From Piscinibacter gummiphilus (lineage in GTDB: Bacteria; Pseudomonadota; Gammaproteobacteria; Burkholderiales; Burkholderiaceae_C), in NCBI RefSeq assembly GCF_002116905.1, contig NZ_CP015118.1, positions 2,046,001 to 2,110,000 on the forward strand: a stretch of DNA of 64,000 bases, read 5' to 3'. Within the stretch, counting starts at the first letter, position 1. Each line of letters opens with the position of its first letter. The notes below the pieces were generated by a model, which made no database searches, was not told the DNA's origin, and was given only the letters and a program-made list of their open reading frames with translations. This document shows, in pieces, positions 17,854-26,652 of this stretch. The translations under genes and the position numbers were made by a program.

Positions 17854-18455
17854 CGCAGCACGAGGCACTGCTCGCACAGCGGGCGGCGCGCCTGGCACAC
17901 GTAGCGCCCGTGCAGGATCAGCCAGTGGTGGGCGTCCACCATGTACTCGGCCGGCACGCGCCGCAGCAGCTTCAGCTCGACCTCGAGCGGCGTCTTGCCG
18001 GTGGCGAGGCCCGTGCGGTTGCCCACGCGGAAGATGTGCGTGTCGACGGCCATCGTCGCTTCGCCGAACGCGACGTTGAGCACCACGTTGGCCGTCTTGC
18101 GGCCCACGCCCGGCAGCGCCTCCAGCGCTTCGCGCGTGCGCGGCACGCGGCCCGCATGCTGCGTCACGAGGATGCGGCAGGTCTCCATCAGGTTCTTCGC
18201 CTTGGTGCGGAAGAGTCCGATGGTCTTGATGTGGTCGGTCACGGCCTCGAGGCCGAGGTCCAGCATCTTCTGCGGCGTGTTCGCGATCGCGAAGAGGCGC
18301 CGCGTGGCCTTGTTGACGCCGACGTCGGTGGCCTGCGCGGACAGCAGCACGGCGGCCAGCAGCTCGAAGACATTGGTGTACTCCAGCTCCGTGTTGGGTT
18401 GCGGGTTGGCCGCCTTCAGCGTGGCGAAGAAGGGGGCGATGTCGGCGACTTTCAT
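17802..18455 (-). CDS. nth: Endonuclease III
   Basis: The 217-residue protein is of the HhH-GPD family: the helix-hairpin-helix LPGVGRKTANVVLN with the catalytic lysine, the catalytic aspartate in AVDTHIFRV, and a C-terminal [4Fe-4S] cluster motif with four cysteines in CQARRPLCEQCLVLRYC. It removes oxidised pyrimidines and nicks the abasic site. The ATG at 18455 aligns with the E. coli start; an in-frame ATG at 18473 is also possible. It follows rnfB on the minus strand, and its end overlaps cobC. Confidence 0.93.
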   Translation of the reverse strand: MKVADIAPFFATLKAANPQPNTELEYTNVFELLAAVLLSAQATDVGVNKATRRLFAIANTPQKMLDLGLEAVTDHIKTIGLFRTKAKNLMETCRILVTQHAGRVPRTREALEALPGVGRKTANVVLNVAFGEATMAVDTHIFRVGNRTGLATGKTPLEVELKLLRRVPAEYMVDAHHWLILHGRYVCQARRPLCEQCLVLRYCDSAPRELLARQATP

Positions 18456-18485
18456 GGGGCGGGATTGTGGCATCCCGCGTGCGCA

Positions 18486-19148
18486 TCACTGCGCGCGTTT
18501 CGCCCGCGCCCGCGCCAGCGCCGCCTCGATGATCGCCCGCTTGGTGTCCAGCACCGCCGGATCGGTGATCTTCGAATGCGACGCCAGGTCCGCCAGCTTG
18601 GCCTCGGCCTTCTGCTCGAGCCGCGCGTCGTTCTCGGTCTTCTCGCGCACGAACCGCATCGTGTGGAACGCGAAGCGCTCGCGGGCCTCGTCGGCCTGCG
18701 GCGTGGTCCACGCGTCCCAGCCGGTGCGGCCCGGGGTGACGGGTTCGAGCGAGATGCAGTCGACCGGGCACACCGGCACGCACAGTTCGCAGCCGGTGCA
18801 CAGGTCGTCGATCACCGTGTGCATGCGCTTGGGCGCACCGACGATGCTGTCGACGGGGCAGGCCTTGATGCACAGCGTGCAGCCGATGCACCAGGCCTCG
18901 TCGATGACGGCGAGCAGGCGCGGGCCCTCCGCGCCGTTCGCCGGGTTCAGCGGTTTGGCGGGGCGGCCGGTCAGGCGCGCGAGGCGGGCGACGCCCTCGG
19001 CACCGCCGGGCGGGCACTGGTTGATGTCGGCGGAACCGTCCGCGATGGCCGCGGCATAGCTGCGGCAATCGGGGTAGCCGCAGCGCGTGCACTGCGTCTG
19101 GGGCAGGGCACGGTCGAGGGTGTCGGTCAGTTCCGCCAGCGAGGTCAC
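18486..19148 (-). CDS. rnfB: RnfB-like ferredoxin subunit (stand-alone, no membrane anchor)
   Basis: The 220-residue protein opens with the RnfB cluster domain (TQCTRCGYPDCRSYAAAIA, then NQCPPGG) and carries two further 4Fe-4S ferredoxin motifs (CIGCTLCIKACP and CTGCELCVPVCP). The hydrophobic N-terminal anchor of classic RnfB is missing, and there is instead a charged C-terminal extension. No other rnf genes are nearby. It lies between phaZ and nth, and the link to nth (also a 4Fe-4S protein) recurs in Burkholderiales. It may be a soluble ferredoxin; its partner is unknown. Confidence 0.85.
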   Translation of the reverse strand: MTSLAELTDTLDRALPQTQCTRCGYPDCRSYAAAIADGSADINQCPPGGAEGVARLARLTGRPAKPLNPANGAEGPRLLAVIDEAWCIGCTLCIKACPVDSIVGAPKRMHTVIDDLCTGCELCVPVCPVDCISLEPVTPGRTGWDAWTTPQADEARERFAFHTMRFVREKTENDARLEQKAEAKLADLASHSKITDPAVLDTKRAIIEAALARARAKRAQ

Positions 19149-19152
19149 GGGG

Positions 19153-20496
19153 TCAGCGGGTGCGCTTGGGCGCCGCCACCTTCGCGGTGGTGCGGGCCGG
19201 CGCGTTCTTGGCCGAAGCCGCGGTGCGGGACCGGCGCTTCGCCGCCGCGGGCTGGTCGTCCTGGAACTTCGCGATGAAGTCGCGCACGACCGGGTAGCAG
19301 TCCTCGCGCCAGCGGCGGCCCGAGAAGATGCCGTAGTGGCCGGCGCCCATCACGTCGTAGTGGAACTGGCGGGTGGACGGGATGCCCGAGCACAGGTCGT
19401 GCGCGGCACGCGTCTGGCCGGCGCCCGAGATGTCGTCGAGTTCGCCTTCGATGGTCAGCAGCGCGGTGGTCTTGATGTCCTGCGGACGCACGAGCTGGCC
19501 GTTGACCTCCCACGTGCCGTTCACGAGCGAGTAGTCCTGGAACACCGTGTGGATGGTGTCGAGGTAGTACTCGGCCGGCATGTCGAGCACGGCGTTGTAT
19601 TCGTCGTAGAACGAGCGGTGGAACTCGGCGCTTTCGTCCTCGCCGCGCATCAGGTCCATGAAGTAGTCGTAGTGGCTCTTCAGGTGGCGGTCCGGGTTCA
19701 TCGCGATGAAGCCGGTGTGCTGCAGGAAGCCGGGGTACACGCGGCGGCCGCCGCCCGGGTAGTTCATCGGAACGCGGTAGATCACGTTGTTCTCGAACCA
19801 CTCGTAGCTCTTGTTCATCGCCAGGTTGTTCACCGCGGTGGGCGACTTGCGGGCGTCGATGGGGCCACCCATCATCGTCATCGTGCGGGGCGTGAACTCG
19901 CCGTTGGAGGCCAGCAGCGAGATGGCCGCGAGCACGGGCACCGTGGGCTGGCACACCGACATCACGTTGACCTCGGGGCCAACGTGGCGGATGAAGTCCT
20001 GGACGTACGCGACGTAGTCGTCGAGGTGGAACGGGCCTTCCTCGGGCGGCACCATGCGGGCATCGGTCCAGTCGGTGATGAACACCTTGTGGTCGACCAG
20101 CAGCTGGCGCACGGTTTCACGCAGCAGCGTGGAATGGTGGCCCGACAGCGGCGCCACCACCAGCACCGTGGGCTGGTCCTTCATGCGGGTCAGCAGGTCG
20201 GAGTCGTCGGTGAAGCGCTTGAAGCGCAGCAGGCGGCAGAAGGGCTTCTCGAGCGCGACCTGTTCCTGCACGGCGACGTCGATGCCGCCCACCTTCACGG
20301 TGGTGATGCCGAACTCGGGCTTCTCGTATTCCTTCGCCAGCCGGTGCATCAGGTCGAGGCCGGCCGAGACGCGCGTGGCGAGCGGGGTGTGGGCGAACGG
20401 CGAGAGCGGGTGGCTGTACAGCTTGGACGACGCGGACGCGAATTCGGAGAACGGGCTCAGCATGGCCCGTTGAGATTCATAGAGCTGATACAGCAT
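19153..20496 (-). CDS. phaZ: Intracellular polyhydroxybutyrate depolymerase
   Basis: The 447-residue alpha/beta hydrolase matches the PhaZa1 class. The nucleophile is a cysteine in VMSVCQPTVPV (Cys182), as in the Ralstonia enzyme, rather than the serine of a lipase box. Later sections carry the acid and histidine (EGELDD, GAGHYGIFSGRRW). It breaks down stored PHB granules. The C-terminal 30 residues are rich in K, R and A, resembling basic tails that bind DNA or granule surfaces. The ATG at 20496 has AAAGGA six bases upstream. It heads a phaZ-rnfB-nth run with a 4-base gap to rnfB. Confidence 0.9.
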   Translation of the reverse strand: MLYQLYESQRAMLSPFSEFASASSKLYSHPLSPFAHTPLATRVSAGLDLMHRLAKEYEKPEFGITTVKVGGIDVAVQEQVALEKPFCRLLRFKRFTDDSDLLTRMKDQPTVLVVAPLSGHHSTLLRETVRQLLVDHKVFITDWTDARMVPPEEGPFHLDDYVAYVQDFIRHVGPEVNVMSVCQPTVPVLAAISLLASNGEFTPRTMTMMGGPIDARKSPTAVNNLAMNKSYEWFENNVIYRVPMNYPGGGRRVYPGFLQHTGFIAMNPDRHLKSHYDYFMDLMRGEDESAEFHRSFYDEYNAVLDMPAEYYLDTIHTVFQDYSLVNGTWEVNGQLVRPQDIKTTALLTIEGELDDISGAGQTRAAHDLCSGIPSTRQFHYDVMGAGHYGIFSGRRWREDCYPVVRDFIAKFQDDQPAAAKRRSRTAASAKNAPARTTAKVAAPKRTR

Positions 20497-20542
20497 GGCG
20501 GATCCTTTGTGGCTTCTGGCCCAGGGGCACATCGCTGGCTTT

Positions 20543-20553
20543 GTGCGATGCAC
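20543..20553. promoter_or_regulatory. Candidate operator palindrome upstream of phaZ
   Basis: GTGC-GAT-GCAC is an inverted repeat 46 bases before the phaZ start. A minus-strand -10-like TAGAAT lies at 20555-20560. TGC-N-GCA half-sites are reminiscent of reported PhaR targets, but the match is short and the call is tentative. Confidence 0.3.
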
Positions 20554-20647
20554 CATTCTAGGCACATGCCCTGAATCGTGCTGCAACCCGTGTTTTGGCG
20601 CTACCGGGAATAGCGGCGGTTTCGTCCGACAAATGCCCAAAATGCAC

Positions 20648-20679
20648 GGGGGGCATGTCACGCCCGTGACACGCCCCCC
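20648..20679 (-). terminator. Terminator of the aminotransferase gene
   Basis: A 15-bp stem (20648-20662 with 20665-20679) has one G-T wobble and a two-base loop and lies 17 bases past the aminotransferase stop. The following minus-strand sequence, GTGCATTTTGGG, is only moderately T-rich, but the stem is very stable. Confidence 0.7.
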
Positions 20680-20695
20680 GGCGAATCAGGTCGGA

Positions 20696-21895
20696 TCAGC
20701 TGACCTTGGCGATCGCGGCGACCACCGCGTCGATGTTCTTGCTGTTCAGCGCGGCGACGCAGATGCGGCCCGAATCGACGCCGTAGACGCCGAATTCACC
20801 GCGAAGGCGCTGCATCTGCTCCACCGACAGGCCGGTGTAGCTGAACATGCCCTTCTGCAGGGTGATGAAGCTCATGTCCTGCTTCACGCCGGCGGCCTTG
20901 AGCTTGTCCTGCAGGGCGGTGCGCATCTGCTTGATGCGAACACGCATGCCGGCGAGCTCTTCTTCCCACATCGCGCGCAGGGCGGGGGTGGTCAGCACCG
21001 TGGCGACGATCTGGGCGCCGTGGGTGGGCGGGTTGGAGTAGTTCGTGCGGATCACGATCTTCAGCTGGCTCAGCACGCGGGTGGCGTCGTCCTTCGACGC
21101 GCACGCCACGCTCAGGCCGCCCACGCGCTCGCCGTAGAGCGAGAAGCTCTTCGAGAACGAGGTGGACACGAAGAAGTCGAGGCCGGCGGCGACGAACTTC
21201 TCGATCACGGCGCCGTCTTCCTTGATGCCTTCGCCGAAGCCCTGGTAGGCCATGTCGAGGAAGGCCACGAGGTTGCGCGACTTCACGGCGGCGACCACCT
21301 GGTCCCACTGGGCCGGGGTGATGTCGTAGCCGGTCGGGTTGTGGCAGCAGGCGTGCAGCACGACCACGGTGCCGGCGGGGGCGCCGTTCAGGGCGGCGAT
21401 CATGCCGTCGAAGTTCACGCCGCGCTTGGCCGCGTCGTAGTACGGGTACGTGTCGACCTTGAAGCCGGCGTTCTGGAACAGCGCGCGGTGGTTTTCCCAG
21501 CTCGGGTCGCTGATGAGGACGGTGGCGTTCGGGTTCAGGCGCTTCAGGAAGTCGGCGCCGATCTTCAGGCCGCCGGTGCCGCCCACGGCCTGCACCGTGG
21601 CCACGCGGCCTTCGGAGACGATGGCGCTGTCGGTGCCGAACACGAGGCCCTGCACGGCCTTGTCATAGGCGGCGATGCCGTCGATGGGCAGGTAGCCGCG
21701 CGGCTTGGCCGCGTCGACCAGTTGCTTTTCGGCTTCCTGGACGCACTTGAGGAGGGGCAGCTTGCCGTTGTCGTCGAAGTACACGCCCACGCCCAGGTTC
21801 ACCTTGGCGGGGTTGGGGTCGGCGTTGAACTGCTCGTTGAGGCCCAGGATGGGGTCGCGCGGGGCCATTTCGACGGCAGTGAACAGCGAAGTCAT
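20696..21895 (-). CDS. tyrB: Aromatic/aspartate aminotransferase
   Basis: The 399-residue protein is a class I aminotransferase of the AspC/TyrB type: MTSLFTAVEMAPRDPILGL at the start, the substrate-specific VVLHACCHNPTG, the PLP lysine in STSFSKSFSLYGERVG, and a C-terminal arginine in VDSGRICVA. It moves amino groups between aspartate or aromatic amino acids and 2-oxo acids. Sequence alone does not separate aspartate from tyrosine preference. The start at 21895 is the AspC-like one. It is divergent from uvrB. Confidence 0.88.
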   Translation of the reverse strand: MTSLFTAVEMAPRDPILGLNEQFNADPNPAKVNLGVGVYFDDNGKLPLLKCVQEAEKQLVDAAKPRGYLPIDGIAAYDKAVQGLVFGTDSAIVSEGRVATVQAVGGTGGLKIGADFLKRLNPNATVLISDPSWENHRALFQNAGFKVDTYPYYDAAKRGVNFDGMIAALNGAPAGTVVVLHACCHNPTGYDITPAQWDQVVAAVKSRNLVAFLDMAYQGFGEGIKEDGAVIEKFVAAGLDFFVSTSFSKSFSLYGERVGGLSVACASKDDATRVLSQLKIVIRTNYSNPPTHGAQIVATVLTTPALRAMWEEELAGMRVRIKQMRTALQDKLKAAGVKQDMSFITLQKGMFSYTGLSVEQMQRLRGEFGVYGVDSGRICVAALNSKNIDAVVAAIAKVS

Positions 21896-21996
21896 TGAGA
21901 CAGTCCTTGTCAGTAGGGCAAACTTTGGTTTTGGGCTACCCTGCGCGATTGGCCTGCGAGCCTGCATCGCGGGATAACCCGAGGATTTTATCTGCC

Positions 21997-24159
21997 ATGG
22001 CCGGAATTTCCGAAACTTCATCCGAGATCGCCGAGGTGGCTTCGCCGGGGGCGGGTGAATTCGTCACGTTCCCCGATTCGCCGTTCCAGCTGTTCCAGCC
22101 CTATCCGCCGGCGGGCGACCAGCCCACGGCCATCGAGCAGCTCGTGGAGGGGGTCGAGGACGGCCTGTCGTTCCAGACCCTGCTGGGGGTGACCGGCTCG
22201 GGCAAGACGTACACGATGGCCAACGTGATCGCGCGGCTCGGCCGCCCGGCCATCGTGTTCGCGCCGAACAAGACGCTCGCGGCCCAGCTCTACAGCGAGT
22301 TCCGCGAGTTCTTCCCGCGCAACGCCGTCGAGTACTTCGTCAGCTACTACGACTACTACCAGCCCGAGGCCTACGTGCCCCAGCGCGACCTGTTCATCGA
22401 GAAGGACAGCGCGATCAACGAGCACATCGAGCAGATGCGCCTGTCGGCCACGAAGAGCCTGCTGGAGCGGCGCGACGTGGTGATCGTGGCCACCGTGTCG
22501 GCCATCTACGGCATCGGCAACCCGGCCGACTACCACCGCATGGTGATGACGCTGCGCACGGGCGACAAGATGGACCAGCGCGACGTGATCGCGCAGCTGA
22601 TCCGCATGCAGTACCAGCGCAACGAGGCCGACTTCTCGCGCGGCACGTTCCGCGTGCGCGGCGACACCATCGACGTGTTCCCGGCCGAACACTCGGAGCT
22701 GGCGGTCCGCATCGAGCTGTTCGACGACGAGATCGAGACGCTGCAGCTGTTCGACCCGCTCACCGGCCGCATCCGCCAGAAGATCGTGCGCTTCACGGTG
22801 TACCCGTCGAGCCACTACGTCACCCCGCGCGACCGGGTGCTGGCCGCGGTGGAGACCATCAAGCTCGAGCTGCGCGAGCGGCTGGCCGAGCTGACCTCGG
22901 CGGGCAAGCTCGTCGAGGCCCAGCGCATCGAGCAGCGCACGCGCTTCGACCTCGAGATGCTGCAGGAGATCGGCCACTGCAAGGGCATCGAGAACTACAC
23001 GCGGCACCTGTCGGGCTCGGCACCCGGGGAGCCGCCGTCCACGCTGGTGGATTACCTCCCGCGCGACTCCGTCATGTTCCTCGACGAGAGCCACGTGATG
23101 ATGGGCCAGCTGGGTGGCATGTACAACGGCGACCGCGCCCGCAAGACCACCCTCGTCGAATACGGCTTCCGCCTGCCGTCGGCCCTCGACAACCGGCCGC
23201 TGCAGCTGCAGGAGTTCGAGAAGAAGATGCGCCAGGTGGTGTTCGTCTCGGCCACGCCGGCCGACTACGAGAAGGAACATGCCGGGGCGGTGGTGGAGCA
23301 GGTGGTCCGCCCCACCGGTCTCGTCGACCCGATGGTGGACGTGCGCCCGGCCACGCACCAGGTGGACGACGTGCTGCAGGAGATCCGCCTCCGCGTCGAG
23401 AAGAACGAGCGGGTGCTGATCACCACGCTCACGAAGCGCATGGCCGAGCAGCTCACCGACTACCTCACCGACAACGGCGTGAAGGTGCGGTACCTGCACA
23501 GCGACATCGACACGGTCGAGCGGGTCGAGATCCTGCGCGACCTGCGCCTGGGCACCTTTGACGTGCTGGTGGGCATCAACCTGCTGCGCGAGGGCCTGGA
23601 CATCCCCGAGGTGTCGCTCGTGGCCATCCTCGATGCCGACAAGGAAGGTTTCCTGCGCTCCGAGCGTTCGCTGATCCAGACCATCGGCCGGGCGGCGCGC
23701 AACCTGAACGGCCGCGCCATCCTGTACGCCGACCGGATCACCGACTCCATGTCGCGCGCGCTCGGCGAGACCGAACGCCGCCGCAACAAGCAGATCGAGC
23801 ACAACGCCAAGATGGGCATCACGCCCCGCTCGGTGGCCAAGCAGGTGCGCGACCTGATCGACGGCGTCTACTCCGAGAAGTCCGCGAAGGACGACCTGAA
23901 GGCGGCCCGCGAGGCGGCCGAGGTCGAGGTCATGTCCGAGAAGGACCTCGGCAAGCGCATCAAGCAGCTCGAGAAGCAGATGCTCGAGCACGCCCGCAAC
24001 CTCGAGTTCGAAAAGGCCGCCCGGGTGCGCGACCAACTGGCCCACCTGCGCGAGCAGGTCTTCGGCGCCGCCGGGGCCGACCATCCCGACGGGGTGGTGG
24101 TCCCGTCGCCTCCACCGCCGCCCAAACCCGTGGCGGCACCGAAGCGGGGGCGCAAATGA
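21997..24159 (+). CDS. uvrB: Excinuclease ABC subunit B
   Basis: The 720-residue helicase-like protein has Walker A GVTGSGKTYT, the beta-hairpin region YYDYYQPEAYVP, DEAD-like DESHVMMGQ, helicase motif VI QTIGRAARNLNGR and a C-terminal UVR domain (EKQMLEHARNLEFEKAARVRDQL). It verifies DNA damage and loads UvrC in nucleotide excision repair. The start at 21997 (MAGISETSSEIAEV) is preferred; the frame is open upstream into the divergent promoter region. The last four bases overlap the next gene (ATGA). Confidence 0.96.
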   Translation: MAGISETSSEIAEVASPGAGEFVTFPDSPFQLFQPYPPAGDQPTAIEQLVEGVEDGLSFQTLLGVTGSGKTYTMANVIARLGRPAIVFAPNKTLAAQLYSEFREFFPRNAVEYFVSYYDYYQPEAYVPQRDLFIEKDSAINEHIEQMRLSATKSLLERRDVVIVATVSAIYGIGNPADYHRMVMTLRTGDKMDQRDVIAQLIRMQYQRNEADFSRGTFRVRGDTIDVFPAEHSELAVRIELFDDEIETLQLFDPLTGRIRQKIVRFTVYPSSHYVTPRDRVLAAVETIKLELRERLAELTSAGKLVEAQRIEQRTRFDLEMLQEIGHCKGIENYTRHLSGSAPGEPPSTLVDYLPRDSVMFLDESHVMMGQLGGMYNGDRARKTTLVEYGFRLPSALDNRPLQLQEFEKKMRQVVFVSATPADYEKEHAGAVVEQVVRPTGLVDPMVDVRPATHQVDDVLQEIRLRVEKNERVLITTLTKRMAEQLTDYLTDNGVKVRYLHSDIDTVERVEILRDLRLGTFDVLVGINLLREGLDIPEVSLVAILDADKEGFLRSERSLIQTIGRAARNLNGRAILYADRITDSMSRALGETERRRNKQIEHNAKMGITPRSVAKQVRDLIDGVYSEKSAKDDLKAAREAAEVEVMSEKDLGKRIKQLEKQMLEHARNLEFEKAARVRDQLAHLREQVFGAAGADHPDGVVVPSPPPPPKPVAAPKRGRK

Positions 24160-24644
24160 GCAAGCCGTACCGTGTGCTGATGGTCTGCATGGGCAACATT
24201 TGCCGGTCGCCCACCGCCGAGGGGGTGCTGCGCCACAAGCTGAAGGCGGCCGGCCTGGACGGCCTGGTCGAGGTGGATTCGGCCGGCACCCACGCCGACT
24301 GGCACAAGGGCCACCCGCCCGACCCCCGGTCGGTCGCCCATGCCCGCAAGCGGGGCTACGACCTGACGGCGCTGCGCGCCCGCATGGTCACCTCGGCCGA
24401 TTTCGAGCGCCACGACCTGATCCTGGTCATGGACGACGACAACTGGGCGGTGGTGCAGGAGCGCTGTTTGCCTGAGCACCGCGCCAAGCTCGGCCGACTG
24501 GGTGACCACGGCCGGGAGAAGGCGGCGGAGATCCCCGATCCGTACTACGGTCCCCCCGGTGGATTCGACCGCGTGCTGGACCTCGTGGAAGCGGCGTGCG
24601 ACGGCCTCGTCGAACGCCTTACCACCGAAGTCCGCAAGCGGTGA
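24156..24644 (+). CDS. Low-molecular-weight protein-tyrosine phosphatase
   Basis: The 162-residue protein has the P-loop VCMGNICRSPTAEG (catalytic cysteine near residue 11) and the general acid in IPDPYYGPPGGFD. Members dephosphorylate tyrosine kinases or other partners. The target here is unknown. It is coupled to uvrB by a 4-base overlap. Confidence 0.92.
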   Translation: MSKPYRVLMVCMGNICRSPTAEGVLRHKLKAAGLDGLVEVDSAGTHADWHKGHPPDPRSVAHARKRGYDLTALRARMVTSADFERHDLILVMDDDNWAVVQERCLPEHRAKLGRLGDHGREKAAEIPDPYYGPPGGFDRVLDLVEAACDGLVERLTTEVRKR

Positions 24645-24665
24645 GGGGAACTTCCCGAGAAGAAG

Positions 24666-24715
24666 CCGACCGAAAAAGTAGGCTTCATGTATACTTGAGT
24701 AACGCCGTCGGAATA
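24666..24715 (+). promoter_or_regulatory. isc promoter with type 1 IscR-binding site
   Basis: A -10 element TATACT (24690-24695) has a weak -35 (CCGACC, 24666-24671, 18-base spacer). Overlapping the -10 is ATACTTGAGTA plus GTCGG (24691-24711), which matches the type 1 IscR consensus ATASYYGACTR-N5-GTCRR at all but a few positions. [2Fe-2S]-IscR binding here would block the polymerase, which is the known feedback loop of the isc operon. Confidence 0.65.
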
Positions 24716-24825
24716 TTCCCGAGGGTTTACCCGCTGACCCAGGTCAGCAGGGTGCTCGACAAGCGTGAAGTCACCCATCGATCGCTTTCGTTGATTGTCT
24801 TGCCCCCGGGCATCAGGAGGATTCC

Positions 24826-25359
24826 ATGCGACTGACCACCAAAGGCCGTTTTGCCGTTACCGCCATGATCGACCTCGCGCTGCGCGAGAACACGGGCCCC
24901 GTGGCGCTGGCCGCCATCAGCGCGCGCCAGCAGATTTCGCTGTCCTACCTGGAACAGCTGTTCGGCAAGCTGCGCCGCCATGAACTCGTCGAAAGCACCC
25001 GGGGTCCGGGCGGCGGGTACGCGCTGGGCCGCAAGTCGGAGGAGATCACCGTCGCCGACATCATCGTCGCGGTGGACGAACCCATCGACGCCACCGGCTG
25101 CAGCGGCAAGGAAAACTGCATGGGCGAGGACACCGGCAAGTGCATGACGCACGACCTGTGGGCCAGCCTCAATTCCAAGATGATCGAGTACCTCGACTCC
25201 ATCTCGCTGCGCAAGCTGGTCGACGAGCAACTGGCCAAGGGCGTGTCCATTGAGGAGCACCCGGTCAAGCGCGCCATCTCGACGCAGCCCGTCGTCAAGC
25301 CCATCAAGATCACGGCCCCCAACTCCGTCTTCGCCCTGGGCACCGCTTTCTCGAAGTAA
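24826..25359 (+). CDS. iscR: Fe-S cluster-sensing transcription repressor IscR
   Basis: The 177-residue Rrf2-family protein has a winged-helix N-terminus (MRLTTKGRFAVTAMIDLAL) and the cluster ligands Cys92, Cys98, Cys106 and His109 (GCSGKENCMGEDTGKCMTH). With its cluster it represses the isc operon; without it, it regulates other genes. Spacing between the last two cysteines is slightly longer than in E. coli. It is the first gene of the operon, 27 bases ahead of iscS. Confidence 0.95.
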   Translation: MRLTTKGRFAVTAMIDLALRENTGPVALAAISARQQISLSYLEQLFGKLRRHELVESTRGPGGGYALGRKSEEITVADIIVAVDEPIDATGCSGKENCMGEDTGKCMTHDLWASLNSKMIEYLDSISLRKLVDEQLAKGVSIEEHPVKRAISTQPVVKPIKITAPNSVFALGTAFSK

Positions 25360-25386
25360 GTAAGTCGTTTTTCTCCTGCTACTGCC

Positions 25387-26607
25387 ATGGACATGACCCC
25401 GCATTTCCCGATCTACATGGACTACGGTGCCACGAGCCCCGTGGACCAGCGCGTCGTCGACGCGATGATTCCCTGGTTGCGCGAGCACTTCGGCAACCCG
25501 GCATCGCGCAGCCACGCGTGGGGTTGGGAGGCGGAGGCCATCGTCGAGAAGTCGCGCGAACAGGTCGCGACCCTCATCGGTGCAGACCCCCGCGAGATCG
25601 TGTGGACGTCGGGGGCCACCGAATCCATCAACCTGGCGATCAAGGGCGCCGCGCAGTTCTACAAGTCGCGCGGCAAGCACCTGATCACGCTGAAGACCGA
25701 ACACAAGGCCACGCTCGACACCATGCGTGAACTCGAGCGCCAGGGCTTCGAGGTCACGTACCTCGACGTCCAGGAAGACGGCCTGGTCGACTTCGAGGTG
25801 TTCAAGGCCGCGCTGCGTCCCGACACCATCCTCGCGTCGGTGCTGTACGTGAACAACGAGATCGGCGTGATCCAGGACATCGAGGCCCTCGGCACGCTGT
25901 GCCGCGAGCGCGGCGTCATCTTCCACGTCGACGGCGCGCAGGCCACCGGCAAGCTGGCCTTCGACCTGGCGAAGCTGCCGGTCGACCTGATGAGCCTCGC
26001 GTCGCACAAGACGTACGGCCCGAAGGGCATCGGCGCGCTGTTCGTGCGCCGCAAGCCGCGCGTGCGCCTCGAGGCGCAGATGCACGGCGGTGGCCACGAG
26101 CGCGGCATGCGTTCGGGCACGCTCGCCACGCACCAGATCGTCGGCATGGGCGAGGCCTATCGCATCGCCGGCGAAGAGATGGGCACCGAGATCGAACGCA
26201 TCCGGATGCTCCAGCAGCGCCTGATCGCGGGGCTGTCCCCCATCGAACAGACGTTCCTCAACGGCCACGCCACGCAGCGCGTGCCGCACAACGTGAACAT
26301 GTCCTTCAACTTCGTGGAAGGCGAATCGCTCATCATGGGCATCAAGGGCATCGCCGTGTCGTCGGGCTCCGCCTGCACGTCGGCCAGCCTCGAGCCCAGC
26401 TACGTCCTGCGCGCCCTCGGCCGCAGCGACGAACTCGCGCACTCCAGCCTGCGCATGACCATCGGCCGCTTCACCACCGTCGAGGAAATCGACTACGTGG
26501 TGACCACGCTGAAGGACCGTGTCGCCAAGCTGCGCGAGCTTTCGCCTTTGTGGGAGATGTTCAAGGACGGTGTGGACATCAGCTCGATCCAGTGGGCCGC
26601 CCACTGA
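25387..26607 (+). CDS. iscS: Cysteine desulfurase IscS
   Basis: The 406-residue PLP enzyme has the PLP lysine in SLASHKTYGPKG and the active-site cysteine loop SSGSACTSASLEPSYVLRALG-like near 330. It takes sulfur from cysteine and passes the persulfide to IscU, and to tRNA-thiolation partners. Length and C-terminus match E. coli IscS (404). Confidence 0.97.
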   Translation: MDMTPHFPIYMDYGATSPVDQRVVDAMIPWLREHFGNPASRSHAWGWEAEAIVEKSREQVATLIGADPREIVWTSGATESINLAIKGAAQFYKSRGKHLITLKTEHKATLDTMRELERQGFEVTYLDVQEDGLVDFEVFKAALRPDTILASVLYVNNEIGVIQDIEALGTLCRERGVIFHVDGAQATGKLAFDLAKLPVDLMSLASHKTYGPKGIGALFVRRKPRVRLEAQMHGGGHERGMRSGTLATHQIVGMGEAYRIAGEEMGTEIERIRMLQQRLIAGLSPIEQTFLNGHATQRVPHNVNMSFNFVEGESLIMGIKGIAVSSGSACTSASLEPSYVLRALGRSDELAHSSLRMTIGRFTTVEEIDYVVTTLKDRVAKLRELSPLWEMFKDGVDISSIQWAAH

Positions 26608-26652
26608 CATCGGAGCGAGGCACCCGCCGCCTGAACGATTAGGAGAACTGAG

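Noticed and set aside
22018..24084. Minus-strand open frame opposite uvrB
   Set aside because: Antisense shadow of a conserved gene, with no domain recognised.
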